Source: JANYLB01 sp963837715
Lineage (GTDB): Bacteria; Actinomycetota; Acidimicrobiia; IMCC26256; JANYLB01
Assembly (NCBI GenBank): GCA_963837715.1
Contig: CAWIOF010000002.1
Span: 1 to 64,000 of the forward strand
DNA length: 64,000 nucleotides
Reading direction: 5' to 3'
The position numbers were made by a program, and so were the translations under genes. A model generated the notes under the pieces. It saw nothing but the letters and a program-made list of their open reading frames with translations, was not told the origin of the DNA and did not search any database. Of the stretch, positions 44,505-53,094 are shown piece after piece (within the stretch, counting starts at the first letter, position 1; every line of letters starts with the position of its first letter).

Positions 44505-44573
44505 ACCGGCAATGCGGGTCGGATGGCGGTGCAGATCGCCAAACATCTCGGTGCTGCGTCGGTAGTCGGCGCG
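44505..44573 (+). pseudogene. Fragment of a zinc-type alcohol dehydrogenase / quinone reductase
   Basis: Directly after the TetR stop, the sequence reads TGNAGRMAVQIAKHLGAASV VGA, the Rossmann-fold segment of medium-chain reductases. Nothing before or after it belongs to such a gene, so only about 23 residues survive. Confidence 0.6.
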
Positions 44574-44586
44574 GACGCCCTCTCTG

Positions 44587-45747
44587 CTACGCGTCGATCG
44601 ACACGACCATCCGCAGCTCGAGCGACATTCGGATCACCCGGTTACGGGCGGCACGCGACGCAGCCAGCCACTCCTCGGCCTGCGGGCCGCACACCGTCGC
44701 GGGATCGCGGCGCGCCTGGTCGGCCACGGCGACCATCGTGGCGATGCCGTCCCGCAGCGCCGCGGGCGCGTCGGTCGGCAGTGCCGACGTGACTCGCGAC
44801 ACCGCCTCACCGAGTGCAGTGACGTCACCGGCCGAGACGGCCGACTCGGCGTCCTCCAGCGCGCGGTACTGCAGTTCGGCGACGTCCTCCCCCGGGAGCA
44901 CGCACGCACCGTGCGGAGTGCTCAAGGTGTCGAACACATAGGCGCTGCGGTGGTCCATGTCGGAGCGGAAGTACCACCGCTGGTCCGGATCGTGGAGCAT
45001 CGTCCAGATGTCGTTGATCATCGTGTCTTCCTCGCGCTCGAGGAAGGACTGGGTGGCGAGCCCGTAGCGCAGTTGGTGGCGGCGGCGATCGAGGCTGCGC
45101 CCGTCGGCGAGGGCCAGGGGCTGGGTGATCTGCTGCAGCGGGATCCAGAGGTTCACGAGCATGAGCCCGGCCTCGTGGTTCTTCCCATCGGGTGAGTTGT
45201 GGCGAAACAGCTCCGGCGCCCGACCATCCATGGCCTGTGCCAGCGGCGTGCCGTACACGTCCTGGTCGACGTGCACCGAAGTGGCCGAGCCGTGCTCGTT
45301 CATGCCGGCAGCCCGCGCACCGACCACGGACATACCGTTCGGGCCACCCTTGCGCATGATGAAGCCCTCGCCTGCCACATGCCTCACCGTGAGGGTGTGA
45401 CCGCTGAAGGTGCGGAGGACCCTGCCCTCCAGCGACGAGCGGATGGTCGCCCCTTCGTCGTCGGAGATGCGACCGGCGCCAACCACACGTGCGAACGCGC
45501 GCTGCAGGGTCTCGAAGCCGGACAGGTCCACTCGGTCGAAGCCGAAGTCGAGCAGCTCCGGCTGGACGGCATCGTCCTGACACGAGTCCGTTGCCTGGCA
45601 CACGTGCCGCTCGATGTTCCCGCGGTCGTAGGGGGCCGAGGCGCGTGGGCCGGCGCGCAGGAGCCCGGGGTGCTCCGCATCGGGTACGCCCACAGAGGCG
45701 GGCATGAAGCCGAGCGTCACCGCCACCGTCGTGTCCGTGAGGGCCAT
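44587..45747 (-). CDS. CmcJ/NvfI-like oxidoreductase
   Basis: 386 residues. The pattern SVHVDQDVYGTPLAQ, then MLVNLWIPLQQITQPLALAD, then WYFRSDMDHRSAYVFDTLST and HGACVLPGE matches the CmcJ/NvfI/AsaB hydroxylase-type family, in which a His and conserved Arg/Trp line a 2-oxoglutarate-dependent-like site. The exact reaction is not known from sequence. It lies 75 bp below an SDR on the same strand and may act with it in hydroxylation and oxidation of one substrate. Confidence 0.7.
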   Translation of the reverse strand: MALTDTTVAVTLGFMPASVGVPDAEHPGLLRAGPRASAPYDRGNIERHVCQATDSCQDDAVQPELLDFGFDRVDLSGFETLQRAFARVVGAGRISDDEGATIRSSLEGRVLRTFSGHTLTVRHVAGEGFIMRKGGPNGMSVVGARAAGMNEHGSATSVHVDQDVYGTPLAQAMDGRAPELFRHNSPDGKNHEAGLMLVNLWIPLQQITQPLALADGRSLDRRRHQLRYGLATQSFLEREEDTMINDIWTMLHDPDQRWYFRSDMDHRSAYVFDTLSTPHGACVLPGEDVAELQYRALEDAESAVSAGDVTALGEAVSRVTSALPTDAPAALRDGIATMVAVADQARRDPATVCGPQAEEWLAASRAARNRVIRMSLELRMVVSIDA

Positions 45748-45822
45748 CGGCCGCCAAACCTACAGCGTGTCGGATCGCGCTGCCCTTCTCGGCGCGTCGA
45801 CCTTCGCGCATCTGCGACGCGC

Positions 45823-46665
45823 TCAGCCGTACCGCCGACACTCGGCGACGAGCTCGGCGTGGCGATCGACGATGATCGACTCGAGCTCCGTGAAGTGGGT
45901 CGCGACCCAGAAGCGGTCCTGGCGGACGGCTTCGAGGAGCAGATCGCCGAAGTCGTCGATCGACATCGCGCCCCCCTCGGCGCTCAGCATCCCCGAGATC
46001 ATCTCGTGGTAGGAGCGAGCCTCGGGAGGGCGGACCTCGAGGCCATCGGGCCGGCTCCGGTCGGACCGGGTGACGTCGGTGGCGACGCGACCGGGGCACA
46101 CCACGGTCACGCCCACGTTCGCGCCTGCGTCGGCCAGCTCCGTTCGCAGCGACTCGGAGATCGACACGACCGCCGCCTTGGTGGCGCCGTAGGGCGCCTG
46201 GAACGGCATGTGGCTCAACAGGCCCGCCACCGACGCGATGTTGACGATCCTCGAATCGGTGTCCTGGGCGAGCATGGTGGGCAGGAAGGCGTCGATGCAG
46301 TTGACGACTCCCCACAGGTTGACGCCGATCACCCACTTCCAATCGGCGAGGGTGTGCTCGGTGATGCGATTCCAGGTGGTGACCCCGGCGTTGCAGACGA
46401 GCAGGTCCACCCGCCCGTGTTCGGCGATGGCGGTGTCGTGGAGCTGCTGCACTGCGTCGCGGTCCGCGACGTCGCTGACGAGGCCGTGTACCGACACCTC
46501 GGGGCCGAGAGCTGAGAGGTCGGCCGCCGCCTGATCCACGATCTCCTCGGTCGTGCCGGTGAACACGACCGATGCACCCTGGCGCACGAGCGCCCGGCCG
46601 ATCCCGAGCCCGATCCCGCGCGACCCGCCGGTGATCACTGCGACGCGATTCGTGAAGTCCTTCAT
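45823..46665 (-). CDS. SDR family oxidoreductase
   Basis: 280 residues, classical SDR. VAVITGGSRGIGLGIGRALV is the NAD(P) site, CNAG is conserved, and the active site is complete: Ser in NIASVAGLLS and YGATK. The C-terminal extension (after VCPGRVATDV) contains a helical segment seen in steroid- or lipid-acting SDRs. It diverges from the sulfotransferase gene and precedes the CmcJ-like gene. Confidence 0.9.
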   Translation of the reverse strand: MKDFTNRVAVITGGSRGIGLGIGRALVRQGASVVFTGTTEEIVDQAAADLSALGPEVSVHGLVSDVADRDAVQQLHDTAIAEHGRVDLLVCNAGVTTWNRITEHTLADWKWVIGVNLWGVVNCIDAFLPTMLAQDTDSRIVNIASVAGLLSHMPFQAPYGATKAAVVSISESLRTELADAGANVGVTVVCPGRVATDVTRSDRSRPDGLEVRPPEARSYHEMISGMLSAEGGAMSIDDFGDLLLEAVRQDRFWVATHFTELESIIVDRHAELVAECRRYG

Positions 46666-46778
46666 CGGCTGATCATCGCCCTCGCGCAGGCCATGGGGGC
46701 AACCGCCGGTTCACGCACGCGATTGAAAGTACGGAAACCCCGACGTAGCGTCAACCGCCCCCGGCGCTGGAGGTGGGG

Positions 46779-48017
46779 ATGCCACTCCGGCCGATGGCCG
46801 AACGTCTCACCCGGCCCGACTGGGTTCGGCGCGTGAACCTGATGGCCGCCGCGGTCGGCGGCGACGGCAGGGTGATCGTGCCCATCGAACCCGATGCGAT
46901 CCTGGAGCAGGCGGAGGCCGCCGTCGGTCGTCCGACCGGCGACTTCGGCGACCCGGGCTGGGTCGCGAAGTTCACGGCGCTCGCCGGGGCGATGGACGCC
47001 GCCGACATGCACGTGGTCGGTCGCTTGCTGAGCCGCCAAGAGCTCGAGCGGGTAGTGCGGACTCGCCTTCTCGCCACCCACGCGGTCGATGCTTCACCGG
47101 AGGTCGAGGACCGCGCGGTGGCGGCCCCGATCGTGATCACGGGCCCGGCCCGCTCCGGCACGACGATCCTCTTCGAGCTCCTGGCGCTCGACCCCACGCT
47201 GCGGGCCCCGATGCCGGCCGACGCGCTCTTCCCCACGGCCCTCCCCGAGCCCGTGGCCGCCTCACCCGAAGAGCTCGCCGAGTGCGAGCACGAGCTGTGG
47301 TCCGACATCCAGCCCGAACTGCGGGCGATGCACGACTTCCGCTCCGACCGGCCGGTGGAGTGCGGCACGGTCACCCAGGGCAGCTTCTGCGGCTTCCACT
47401 GGTCGATGATCGGGATGTTCGACGGCGCGCCCATGGACTACGAGGTGAGCTACGACTACGAGCGCCGCTTCCTCCAGGTGCTGCAGCACCGAGCGCCGGC
47501 GGCGACCTGGGTGCTGAAGACCCCCGCGCACATCACGACCCTTCCGCTGGTGTTCGCCACCTTCCCCGATGCCTGGGTCGTGCAGACCCATCGGGATCCG
47601 GCGAAGACGATCCCGTCGACGATCGATCTCGTCGCCACCATGATGTGGTTGCGCACCGACCACGTCGACGTCGACACGCTCGCCGTCTTGCTGTCGGCCG
47701 CGTTCAGCGGCGCGCTCAACGACTGTGTGGGCCTGCGGGAGACGGGCACGGTGCCGCCGCGCTTCGTCGACGTGCACTTCGATGCGCTCGTGTCGGATCC
47801 GGTGGGCGCCATCGGGCTGGCCTACGAGCAGATGGGCCGAACCCTCGGCGACGATCACGCGGCCGCGATCGAGAGCTACATCGCCGCGAACCCGCGCGGG
47901 CAGCACGGCGCCCACGTCTACCGGCCGGAGGACTGGGGCTACACCGCAGCCGAGATCCGTGAGGGCGTCGCGACGTACCTCGACCACTTCGACGTGCGCC
48001 TCGAGCCCGTGAGCTGA
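46779..48017 (+). CDS. Sulfotransferase family protein
   Basis: 412 residues. The PAPS 5'-phosphosulfate loop is ITGPARSGTTILFELLALD (near residue 125) and the 3'-phosphate motif is VVQTHRDPAKTIPSTIDLVA. This matches the large actinobacterial sulfotransferase group often encoded next to DUF1214 proteins. It should transfer sulfate from PAPS to a hydroxyl group of a lipid-like acceptor. GGAGG sits 5 nt before ATG 46779. The next gene starts 24 bp later. Confidence 0.9.
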   Translation: MPLRPMAERLTRPDWVRRVNLMAAAVGGDGRVIVPIEPDAILEQAEAAVGRPTGDFGDPGWVAKFTALAGAMDAADMHVVGRLLSRQELERVVRTRLLATHAVDASPEVEDRAVAAPIVITGPARSGTTILFELLALDPTLRAPMPADALFPTALPEPVAASPEELAECEHELWSDIQPELRAMHDFRSDRPVECGTVTQGSFCGFHWSMIGMFDGAPMDYEVSYDYERRFLQVLQHRAPAATWVLKTPAHITTLPLVFATFPDAWVVQTHRDPAKTIPSTIDLVATMMWLRTDHVDVDTLAVLLSAAFSGALNDCVGLRETGTVPPRFVDVHFDALVSDPVGAIGLAYEQMGRTLGDDHAAAIESYIAANPRGQHGAHVYRPEDWGYTAAEIREGVATYLDHFDVRLEPVS

Positions 48018-48041
48018 GCGGACCCGACGAAAGGATCGTTC

Positions 48042-49157
48042 ATGACCGCGGAACTCGAAGTGCAGACCGCAGTGCGGGAGTTCGCCGACTCCTTGCTCGC
48101 GGCAAGCGGGCAGTGGGCGACCGACGCGACCACGCTCATCGGCCCCCAGGACTTCGTCGACGCCCATCAGGCGATCGCCCACTACCTGAGCTGGGGGTTC
48201 GACGCCCTCTTCCAACGCGACGCGAACCACCCCCGGTTCACGCGGATCTTCCACCCTGGTCGCAGCCTCCTGGGCGACAACCCCGACGTCATCTACTTCG
48301 ACGCACCGGTGGCACCGGAACGGGAGTACCGGGTCACGGGCGAGATGAAGGAGGCGGAGTACGTGTCGATCACGGTCGAGGCGGGAACCGTGTGGGGCGC
48401 GATCGACAACGTGATCGTCGGGGTGATCAACGATGAAGACTTCGACGTCGACGACGACGGCTGGTTCACCGTTGCGCTCGGTGGGCCACCCCGGCCGCGC
48501 AACTGGGTCGCGCTCCCCGACGGAGCGTCGAGCATCACGACCCGTCACTACTTCGAGACGACGGTCCACGCGCAGAGCGATCCGGCGCGCGTGCCGACCA
48601 TGCGCATCGAGGCGGTGGGCGGCGCGCCGGTCCCGCCCCGACCCTCCGACGGATCCCTGGCCGAGGGCTTTCGCCGTGTCACCGCCTACCTGCGGGCGAT
48701 GACGCTCGACCGCCCACCGCTCGGGCAGGGGCCGGAGTTCTCCTGGGTCTCGACGGTGCCCAACGTCTTCAACCCACCGGCCAAGCCCGGCAACCTGGGC
48801 CTCGCGGCGGCCGATGCGGCCTACGGCTTCGCCCCGTTCGTCCTCGGCCCCGACGAGGCCCTCGTGATGCAGGGATCGTGGCCGGAGTGCCGCTACGGCA
48901 GTGTCAGCCTCTGGAACCGGTTCCTGCAGATGTTCGACTACACGAACCGGTCGGTGTCACTCAACCGGGCCCAGACGGTGGCCGACGACGACGGTCGTTT
49001 CACGATCGTGCTCGCGCACGACGACCCGGGGGTGCCGAACTGGCTCGACACGGAAGGCCGGGCCTTCGGCATCGTCTACTGGCGATTCATGCTGCCCGAC
49101 GGCGCGATCGAGACGCCGGTGGGCACGGTCGTGAAGCTCGAGGACGTGCGGGGGTGA
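48042..49157 (+). CDS. DUF1214-type protein
   Basis: 371 residues. The C-terminal about 110 residues carry the DUF1214-type pattern (GPDEALVMQGSWPECRYGSV, WNRFLQMFDYTNRSVSLNR). The N-terminal part (EYVSITVEAGTVWGAIDN) is an all-beta region. Function is unknown; pairing with a sulfotransferase recurs in actinobacteria. Its stop overlaps a GTG that begins a cyclase-like N-terminal peptide. Confidence 0.82.
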   Translation: MTAELEVQTAVREFADSLLAASGQWATDATTLIGPQDFVDAHQAIAHYLSWGFDALFQRDANHPRFTRIFHPGRSLLGDNPDVIYFDAPVAPEREYRVTGEMKEAEYVSITVEAGTVWGAIDNVIVGVINDEDFDVDDDGWFTVALGGPPRPRNWVALPDGASSITTRHYFETTVHAQSDPARVPTMRIEAVGGAPVPPRPSDGSLAEGFRRVTAYLRAMTLDRPPLGQGPEFSWVSTVPNVFNPPAKPGNLGLAAADAAYGFAPFVLGPDEALVMQGSWPECRYGSVSLWNRFLQMFDYTNRSVSLNRAQTVADDDGRFTIVLAHDDPGVPNWLDTEGRAFGIVYWRFMLPDGAIETPVGTVVKLEDVRG

Positions 49158-49200
49158 GCGACGCGGGCAGCCTGACGTATCCGCTACCGGAGCGTCCGGC
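49154..49200 (+). repeat. 5' fragment of a nucleotidyl cyclase gene
   Basis: 47 bp encode VSDAGSLTYPLPERPA, matching the first 16 codons of both cyclases with few base changes. It starts exactly at the start-codon position and ends abruptly. The frame is open into the CorA gene, so a CorA with this extra N-terminus could be made. Confidence 0.75.
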
Positions 49201-49240
49201 AGTCCGAGTAGGGGCCGAACGTATCGGGTATGCGCTAGGG

Positions 49241-50209
49241 GTGATCACCTCGAGCTCGACCTACAACCGCACCGGAGGAAGCCGATCGACCGCAGTTGCG
49301 GAGGCCGTTGCGGTGCAGCACCAACCAGGCACGTTCGCCTGGATCGACGTGACGGATCCCGTGGCAGGCGACTTCGACCACATCGCCGCAGCGCTGCAGC
49401 TGCACGAACTGGCGGTGGAGGACGCCATCGAAGCGGGGCAGCGGCCGAAGGTCGAGCGCTACGACGACACGCTCGTAGCTGTCTTCCGGCCCGCCCGGGT
49501 CGACGATGCGGGCGTGGTCGTCTACGACGAGCTCTTCGTCGCCATCGGCGACCACTTCGTGCTCACCGTCGGGCACGGACCGCTGGAGGCGCTCCTGCAG
49601 GAGGCGAAGCGGCGCATGTGCGAAGCGGTCAGGATTCCGAACCATCCCGGAACCGCGCTGTACGCCGTCGCCGACGTGGTGGTCGACGGATACGTCCAAC
49701 TGCTCCGCGCCAAGGAGCATGCCATCGAGCTCGCGGAGATCGCGGTGTTCAGTGAGCAGCCTCCGAGAGGAGTCGGCCAGGAGCTCTTCCGCCACAAGCG
49801 TGAGGTCCTCAACCTCTGGCAGGCGGCGGAACCGCTCGTGCTCCCGTTGGACGAGCTGAGCGACGACCGCAAGGACCTCGTCGGTGACGATGTCCGTGAG
49901 TACCTGCGCGACGTGTCGGACCACCTCAAGGCGGTCGTCGCCCGGCTCGAGGCCCATCGTGACCTGCTCACCGATGCCTTCGACGTCAACGTCGCGCAGG
50001 TCGGCGTCAAGCAGAACGAGGACATGCGCACGATGTCGGCATGGGCGGCACTCCTGTTGCTGCCGACGCTGCTCGTAGGGCTTTGGGGTATGAACTTTCG
50101 ACACATGCCCGAGCTCGACGCGCGGTGGGGTTACCCCGCGGCACTCGGGGTGATCGTCGTCAGCTGCGTTGCACTTGCGATGTGGTTCCGACGCGTGGAC
50201 TGGTTGTGA
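49241..50209 (+). CDS. corA: CorA-like magnesium/divalent cation transporter
   Basis: 322 residues from GTG 49241. The cytoplasmic domain starts FAWIDVTDPVAGDFDHIAAA, with a long stalk helix (VVARLEAHRDLLTDAFDVNV). Two C-terminal membrane helices follow: AALLLLPTLLVGLWGMNFRHMPEL, here noted as helix plus the GMN selectivity motif, and ALGVIVVSCVALAMWF. It forms a pentameric channel for Mg2+ or similar ions. An in-frame GTG at 49154 would add 29 residues that begin with the cyclase-like peptide. Confidence 0.9.
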   Translation: MITSSSTYNRTGGSRSTAVAEAVAVQHQPGTFAWIDVTDPVAGDFDHIAAALQLHELAVEDAIEAGQRPKVERYDDTLVAVFRPARVDDAGVVVYDELFVAIGDHFVLTVGHGPLEALLQEAKRRMCEAVRIPNHPGTALYAVADVVVDGYVQLLRAKEHAIELAEIAVFSEQPPRGVGQELFRHKREVLNLWQAAEPLVLPLDELSDDRKDLVGDDVREYLRDVSDHLKAVVARLEAHRDLLTDAFDVNVAQVGVKQNEDMRTMSAWAALLLLPTLLVGLWGMNFRHMPELDARWGYPAALGVIVVSCVALAMWFRRVDWL

Positions 50210-50583
50210 TTGCGCCCCCCGATCCGCACAACCCACGACCAGCACGTGCACGAGCAGCGTGGTTGACCCGAGATGGGTGGGGTAGGGGATTGCGGCCACA
50301 CTGAGGCGCTTCGTCGTCAATTCGGTGATGACTACGACGCAACCGTCGTGCGTCTCGGACGGAACCCCAGCGCGAGGCCGGGGTAGAAGGGTCGGCGCCT
50401 CCGTCGTCCGAACCCGGACCGAACCCGGACCGCACGAACCCGGACCGCGGGGGACCGGTCCGAGCTCCGAGACCGAGGGCGCCGATGCCGTGCGGTTGGC
50501 CTGGCAGACAGGACGTCGCCGCCAGTTCCAGTATCGGTCGCCAACTGGGTCAGGACGGTCGCCTCATCGATTCGCTTGTCAAT
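50210..50583. repeat. Intergenic stretch with an 11-bp tandem repeat
   Basis: CGAACCCGGAC occurs at 50409-50419, 50420-50430 and 50435-50445. No gene is supported in this about 370-bp region, which lies between CorA and the arsenic operon. Confidence 0.6.
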
Positions 50584-50603
50584 CCATCAATCTCATTTGA
50601 TGG
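50584..50603 (+). promoter_or_regulatory. ArsR-type operator
   Basis: CCATCAA-TCTCAT-TTGATGG is a perfect 7-6-7 inverted repeat containing the ATCAA-N6-TTGAT core of ArsR/SmtB operators. It lies 28 bp before the GTG of the ArsR-ArsC fusion, so binding would block its own promoter. AGGAGG at 50613 is the ribosome-binding site. Confidence 0.8.
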
Positions 50604-50631
50604 AATGAGCCAGGAGGTCTAGCGTGTCGAC

Positions 50632-51423
50632 GTGGCCGCTGCAGACGCGTCATCGACGCTGCCGGTGTTCGTGGAGCTGGCGGGGAACCCGGTGCGCTGG
50701 CGGATCTTGGCGGAGCTCGCGACGAGCGATCGACGGGTCCGTGAGCTGACGACCGCGATCGGTGTACCCCAGAACCTGGTCTCGTATCACTTGGGTCGAT
50801 TGCGCGCCGGTGGCGTCGTGGGAGCGCGCCGGAGTTCGGCGGATGGTCGCGACTCCTACTACTCGATCGATCTCGCCCGGTGCGGCGAACTGATCGCGAC
50901 AGCCGGTGCGGCCCTGCATCCGAGTCTGCGAATTGCGACGCTCGATTCTGCGAGCACCCACCCCGGGCGCGCGACGCGGCGAGTTCCGCGGGTCCTGTTC
51001 TTGTGCACGGGGAACAGCGCCCGGTCGCAGATGGCCGAGGCCTTTCTGGCGGAGCAAGCCGGCCCGCGCGTTCGGGCCTTCAGCGCCGGGAGCAATCCCA
51101 AGCCCTTGCATCCGAACGCGGTGCGGGTGATGCGAGGTCGCGGCATCGACATCAGTTCGCATCGTTCGAAGCACCTCGGCCGGTACGCGCGGCAGACGTT
51201 CGACCACGTGATCACGCTCTGCGATCGAGTGCGTGAGGTGTGCCCCGAGTTTCGGGGCCATCCCCGGGTCGCGCACTGGAGCATGGCGGACCCCTCGAGC
51301 GCCGGCGTGACGAACCGACGGACGCTCCCGGCCTTCGAGCAGACGGCCGACGCGATCGAAGCGCGCGTGCGGTTTCTCCTGCCCGTGATCACCGACCCTG
51401 ACCCGAGGAGGTCACCAGCATGA
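50632..51423 (+). CDS. ArsR repressor fused to low-molecular-weight phosphatase-type arsenate reductase
   Basis: 263 residues. Residues 1-95 are a winged helix of the ArsR type (GNPVRWRILAELATSDRRVR, PQNLVSYHLGRLRAGGVV). Residues 118-255 are the ArsC/LMW-phosphatase domain with the P-loop LCTGNSARSQMAEAF (Cys-X5-Arg) and the acid in ADPSSAGV. The N-terminal domain would sense arsenic and repress, while the C-terminal domain reduces arsenate. Start GTG 50632 follows AGGAGG. Coupled by ATGA to the VOC gene. Confidence 0.9.
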   Translation: MAAADASSTLPVFVELAGNPVRWRILAELATSDRRVRELTTAIGVPQNLVSYHLGRLRAGGVVGARRSSADGRDSYYSIDLARCGELIATAGAALHPSLRIATLDSASTHPGRATRRVPRVLFLCTGNSARSQMAEAFLAEQAGPRVRAFSAGSNPKPLHPNAVRVMRGRGIDISSHRSKHLGRYARQTFDHVITLCDRVREVCPEFRGHPRVAHWSMADPSSAGVTNRRTLPAFEQTADAIEARVRFLLPVITDPDPRRSPA

Positions 51424-51803
51424 CCGACGAGTACGTGAATGTCAGGTACATGGTCGACGACGTCGACGCGGCCGTTGCCTTCTACACGACGCATCTCGGC
51501 TTCACGCTCCTTTCGAACGTCGCGCCCGCGTTCGCGGACGTCGCCCGCGGTCCACTTCGTCTCTTGCTGAGCGGGCCCACGAGCTCGGCGGGCCGGGCGA
51601 TGCCCGACGGCCGCCGCCCGGAGCCCGGCGGCTGGAACCGGATTCACCTCGTTGTCGACGACATCACGTCCGAGACCGAACGGCTTCGCGCCGCGGGACT
51701 CCCGTTCCGCAACGACATCGTCAGCGGCCCGGGCGGTTCCCAAGTGCTCTTCGACGACCCGTCGGGAAACCCGATCGAGCTCTTCCAACCCGCAACGAGA
51801 TGA
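51420..51803 (+). CDS. VOC family protein in the arsenic operon
   Basis: 127 residues, one VOC domain: VRYMVDDVDAAVAFYTTHLG, RIHLVVDDITSETERLRAAG and FDDPSGNPIELFQP. Some VOC proteins in arsenic operons cleave C-As bonds (ArsI), but the paired cysteines of ArsI are absent, so that activity is not expected. Start overlaps the fusion gene. Confidence 0.85.
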   Translation: MTDEYVNVRYMVDDVDAAVAFYTTHLGFTLLSNVAPAFADVARGPLRLLLSGPTSSAGRAMPDGRRPEPGGWNRIHLVVDDITSETERLRAAGLPFRNDIVSGPGGSQVLFDDPSGNPIELFQPATR

Positions 51804-51902
51804 CCGGACCGAACAGGGGGCGTGTTCCGCCAAGCGCGACACAAGAGCACGACAACTTCCGAACCTGGCACCGCGTCGCGCACATCGCAAACGAGAAGGA
51901 AT

Positions 51903-52499
51903 TCAGCTCCTTCGTGCGGAGTAGCGGGCGAGGAACGTTCGGACGGCCGAGTCGATGCGCGCGTCGATCTCGGCGCGCGTCGGCGGGTCGGTCATCCCGA
52001 ACGCGAGCTTGAGCTGGACGTGGCCGACGAGACCCCCGAGGAACTGTTCCGCGGCGATCTGAGGGTCGTCGACGACGAGCTCGCCCCGGCGTGCGCGTTC
52101 GGCGAGGAAGGTACGGAAGTTGGCGTACGTGCGCGCCGGGCCGTTTTCCCAGACGGTGTGGGCGAGCGAGGGGAAACGGCCGAACTCGCCGAGGCAGAGC
52201 CGCAGCACGGCGAGCGCCGCCGGGCTCCAGACGCCCTCGCACGCGGAACGGGCGATCGCGGTGAGCTCGTCGGCCACGCTCTCGGTCGAAGTCCTGGGGT
52301 CGTCCATCTCGGCGCTCACAGCGGTGGCGACGCGTTCCATCAGCCCGGCGACGAGGTCCTCCTTGGTGGGGAAGTGCTTGTACAGGGTGGCTTTCGAACC
52401 ACCGGTCTCGATGATGATCATGTCCATCGTCGTGCCCACGTAGCCATGCTCGGCGAAGAGCCGCATCGCCGCGTCCAGGTAGTGGTTTCGGCGGTCCAT
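51903..52499 (-). CDS. TetR family regulator
   Basis: 198 residues from ATG 52499. HTH: MDRRNHYLDAAMRLFAEHGY and IIETGGSKATLYKHFPTKED. The C-terminal domain (TetR_C type: AVLRLCLGEFGRFPSLAHTV) is of the AefR-like class. The frame is open further upstream through the palindrome, so the short start is preferred. It diverges from the cupin gene with one strong palindrome between them. Confidence 0.88.
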   Translation of the reverse strand: MDRRNHYLDAAMRLFAEHGYVGTTMDMIIIETGGSKATLYKHFPTKEDLVAGLMERVATAVSAEMDDPRTSTESVADELTAIARSACEGVWSPAALAVLRLCLGEFGRFPSLAHTVWENGPARTYANFRTFLAERARRGELVVDDPQIAAEQFLGGLVGHVQLKLAFGMTDPPTRAEIDARIDSAVRTFLARYSARRS

Positions 52500-52539
52500 C
52501 TTCTCGATCCGGGTCTTGACTCGCAGCGGTGGTGGTCCG

Positions 52540-52558
52540 GTACTGTACGGTACAGTAC
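52540..52558 (+). promoter_or_regulatory. TetR operator, 9-bp arms
   Basis: GTACTGTAC-G-GTACAGTAC is a perfect inverted repeat with a single central base. It lies 41 bp before the TetR start and 18 bp before the cupin start, placed to control both genes. Confidence 0.8.
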
Positions 52559-52575
52559 TCGAACTTGGGGGAGAC

Positions 52576-53046
52576 GTGGGCGAGGAACGGGGATCGGATG
52601 TCGTGGTGCAGAGCCACGGGGAGCGCTCATGGATCGGTTCCTCGCCGACGAGTCGGTTCTCGTTCCTGAGCGAGGGTGGTCCGGGCACACCGGAGTTCTT
52701 CGAGGAGCACTCCGAACGGGGCGACGGTCCGCCGATGCACCGGCACCCGTGGCCGACCTGGGAGGTCGTGGTGTCGGGCGTGGTGCGGGTGCGGATCGAA
52801 GGTGTCGATCACGTCGTGCGAGCCGGTGGCACCGTCTACACGCCGGCGGGCGCCCCGCACAGCTACGTCGTCGAGAGCGACGAGGCCCACATCATCGGCA
52901 TGGGCTTGTCCGGAGGGCGCTTCCACCGGCTGCAGAGTGACGCCGCGCCGCTGTTCGCGGCCGAAGGTGGCCCCGACATGCAGGCAGTCGGCGCGCTCGC
53001 CGCGTCGTGCGACGTCGAACTGCTCGGGCCTCCGCTCGGGCTGTGA
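52576..53046 (+). CDS. Cupin domain protein
   Basis: 156 residues from GTG 52576. Cupin motif 1 contains PPMHRHPWPTWEVVVSGVVR (metal-binding His and Glu) and motif 2 is TPAGAPHSYVVES. It is a small-molecule dioxygenase-like or binding protein; the ligand is unknown. Probably regulated by the divergent TetR protein through the palindrome at 52540. Confidence 0.85.
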   Translation: MGEERGSDVVVQSHGERSWIGSSPTSRFSFLSEGGPGTPEFFEEHSERGDGPPMHRHPWPTWEVVVSGVVRVRIEGVDHVVRAGGTVYTPAGAPHSYVVESDEAHIIGMGLSGGRFHRLQSDAAPLFAAEGGPDMQAVGALAASCDVELLGPPLGL

Positions 53047-53094
53047 TTCGCGGCGGACACTGACCGCTCGGGGCCACCACCGACGACCGGGGGC

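Noticed and set aside
47262..48569. 435-codon minus-strand ORF across sulfotransferase and DUF1214 genes
   Set aside because: Crosses two well-supported genes and has His/Arg/Val-rich composition typical of antisense frames.
50409..50445. Replication-origin iterons
   Set aside because: Only three units, and no DnaA boxes or replication gene nearby.
51420..51803. ArsI C-As lyase
   Set aside because: The VOC domain lacks the cysteine pair needed to bind organoarsenicals.
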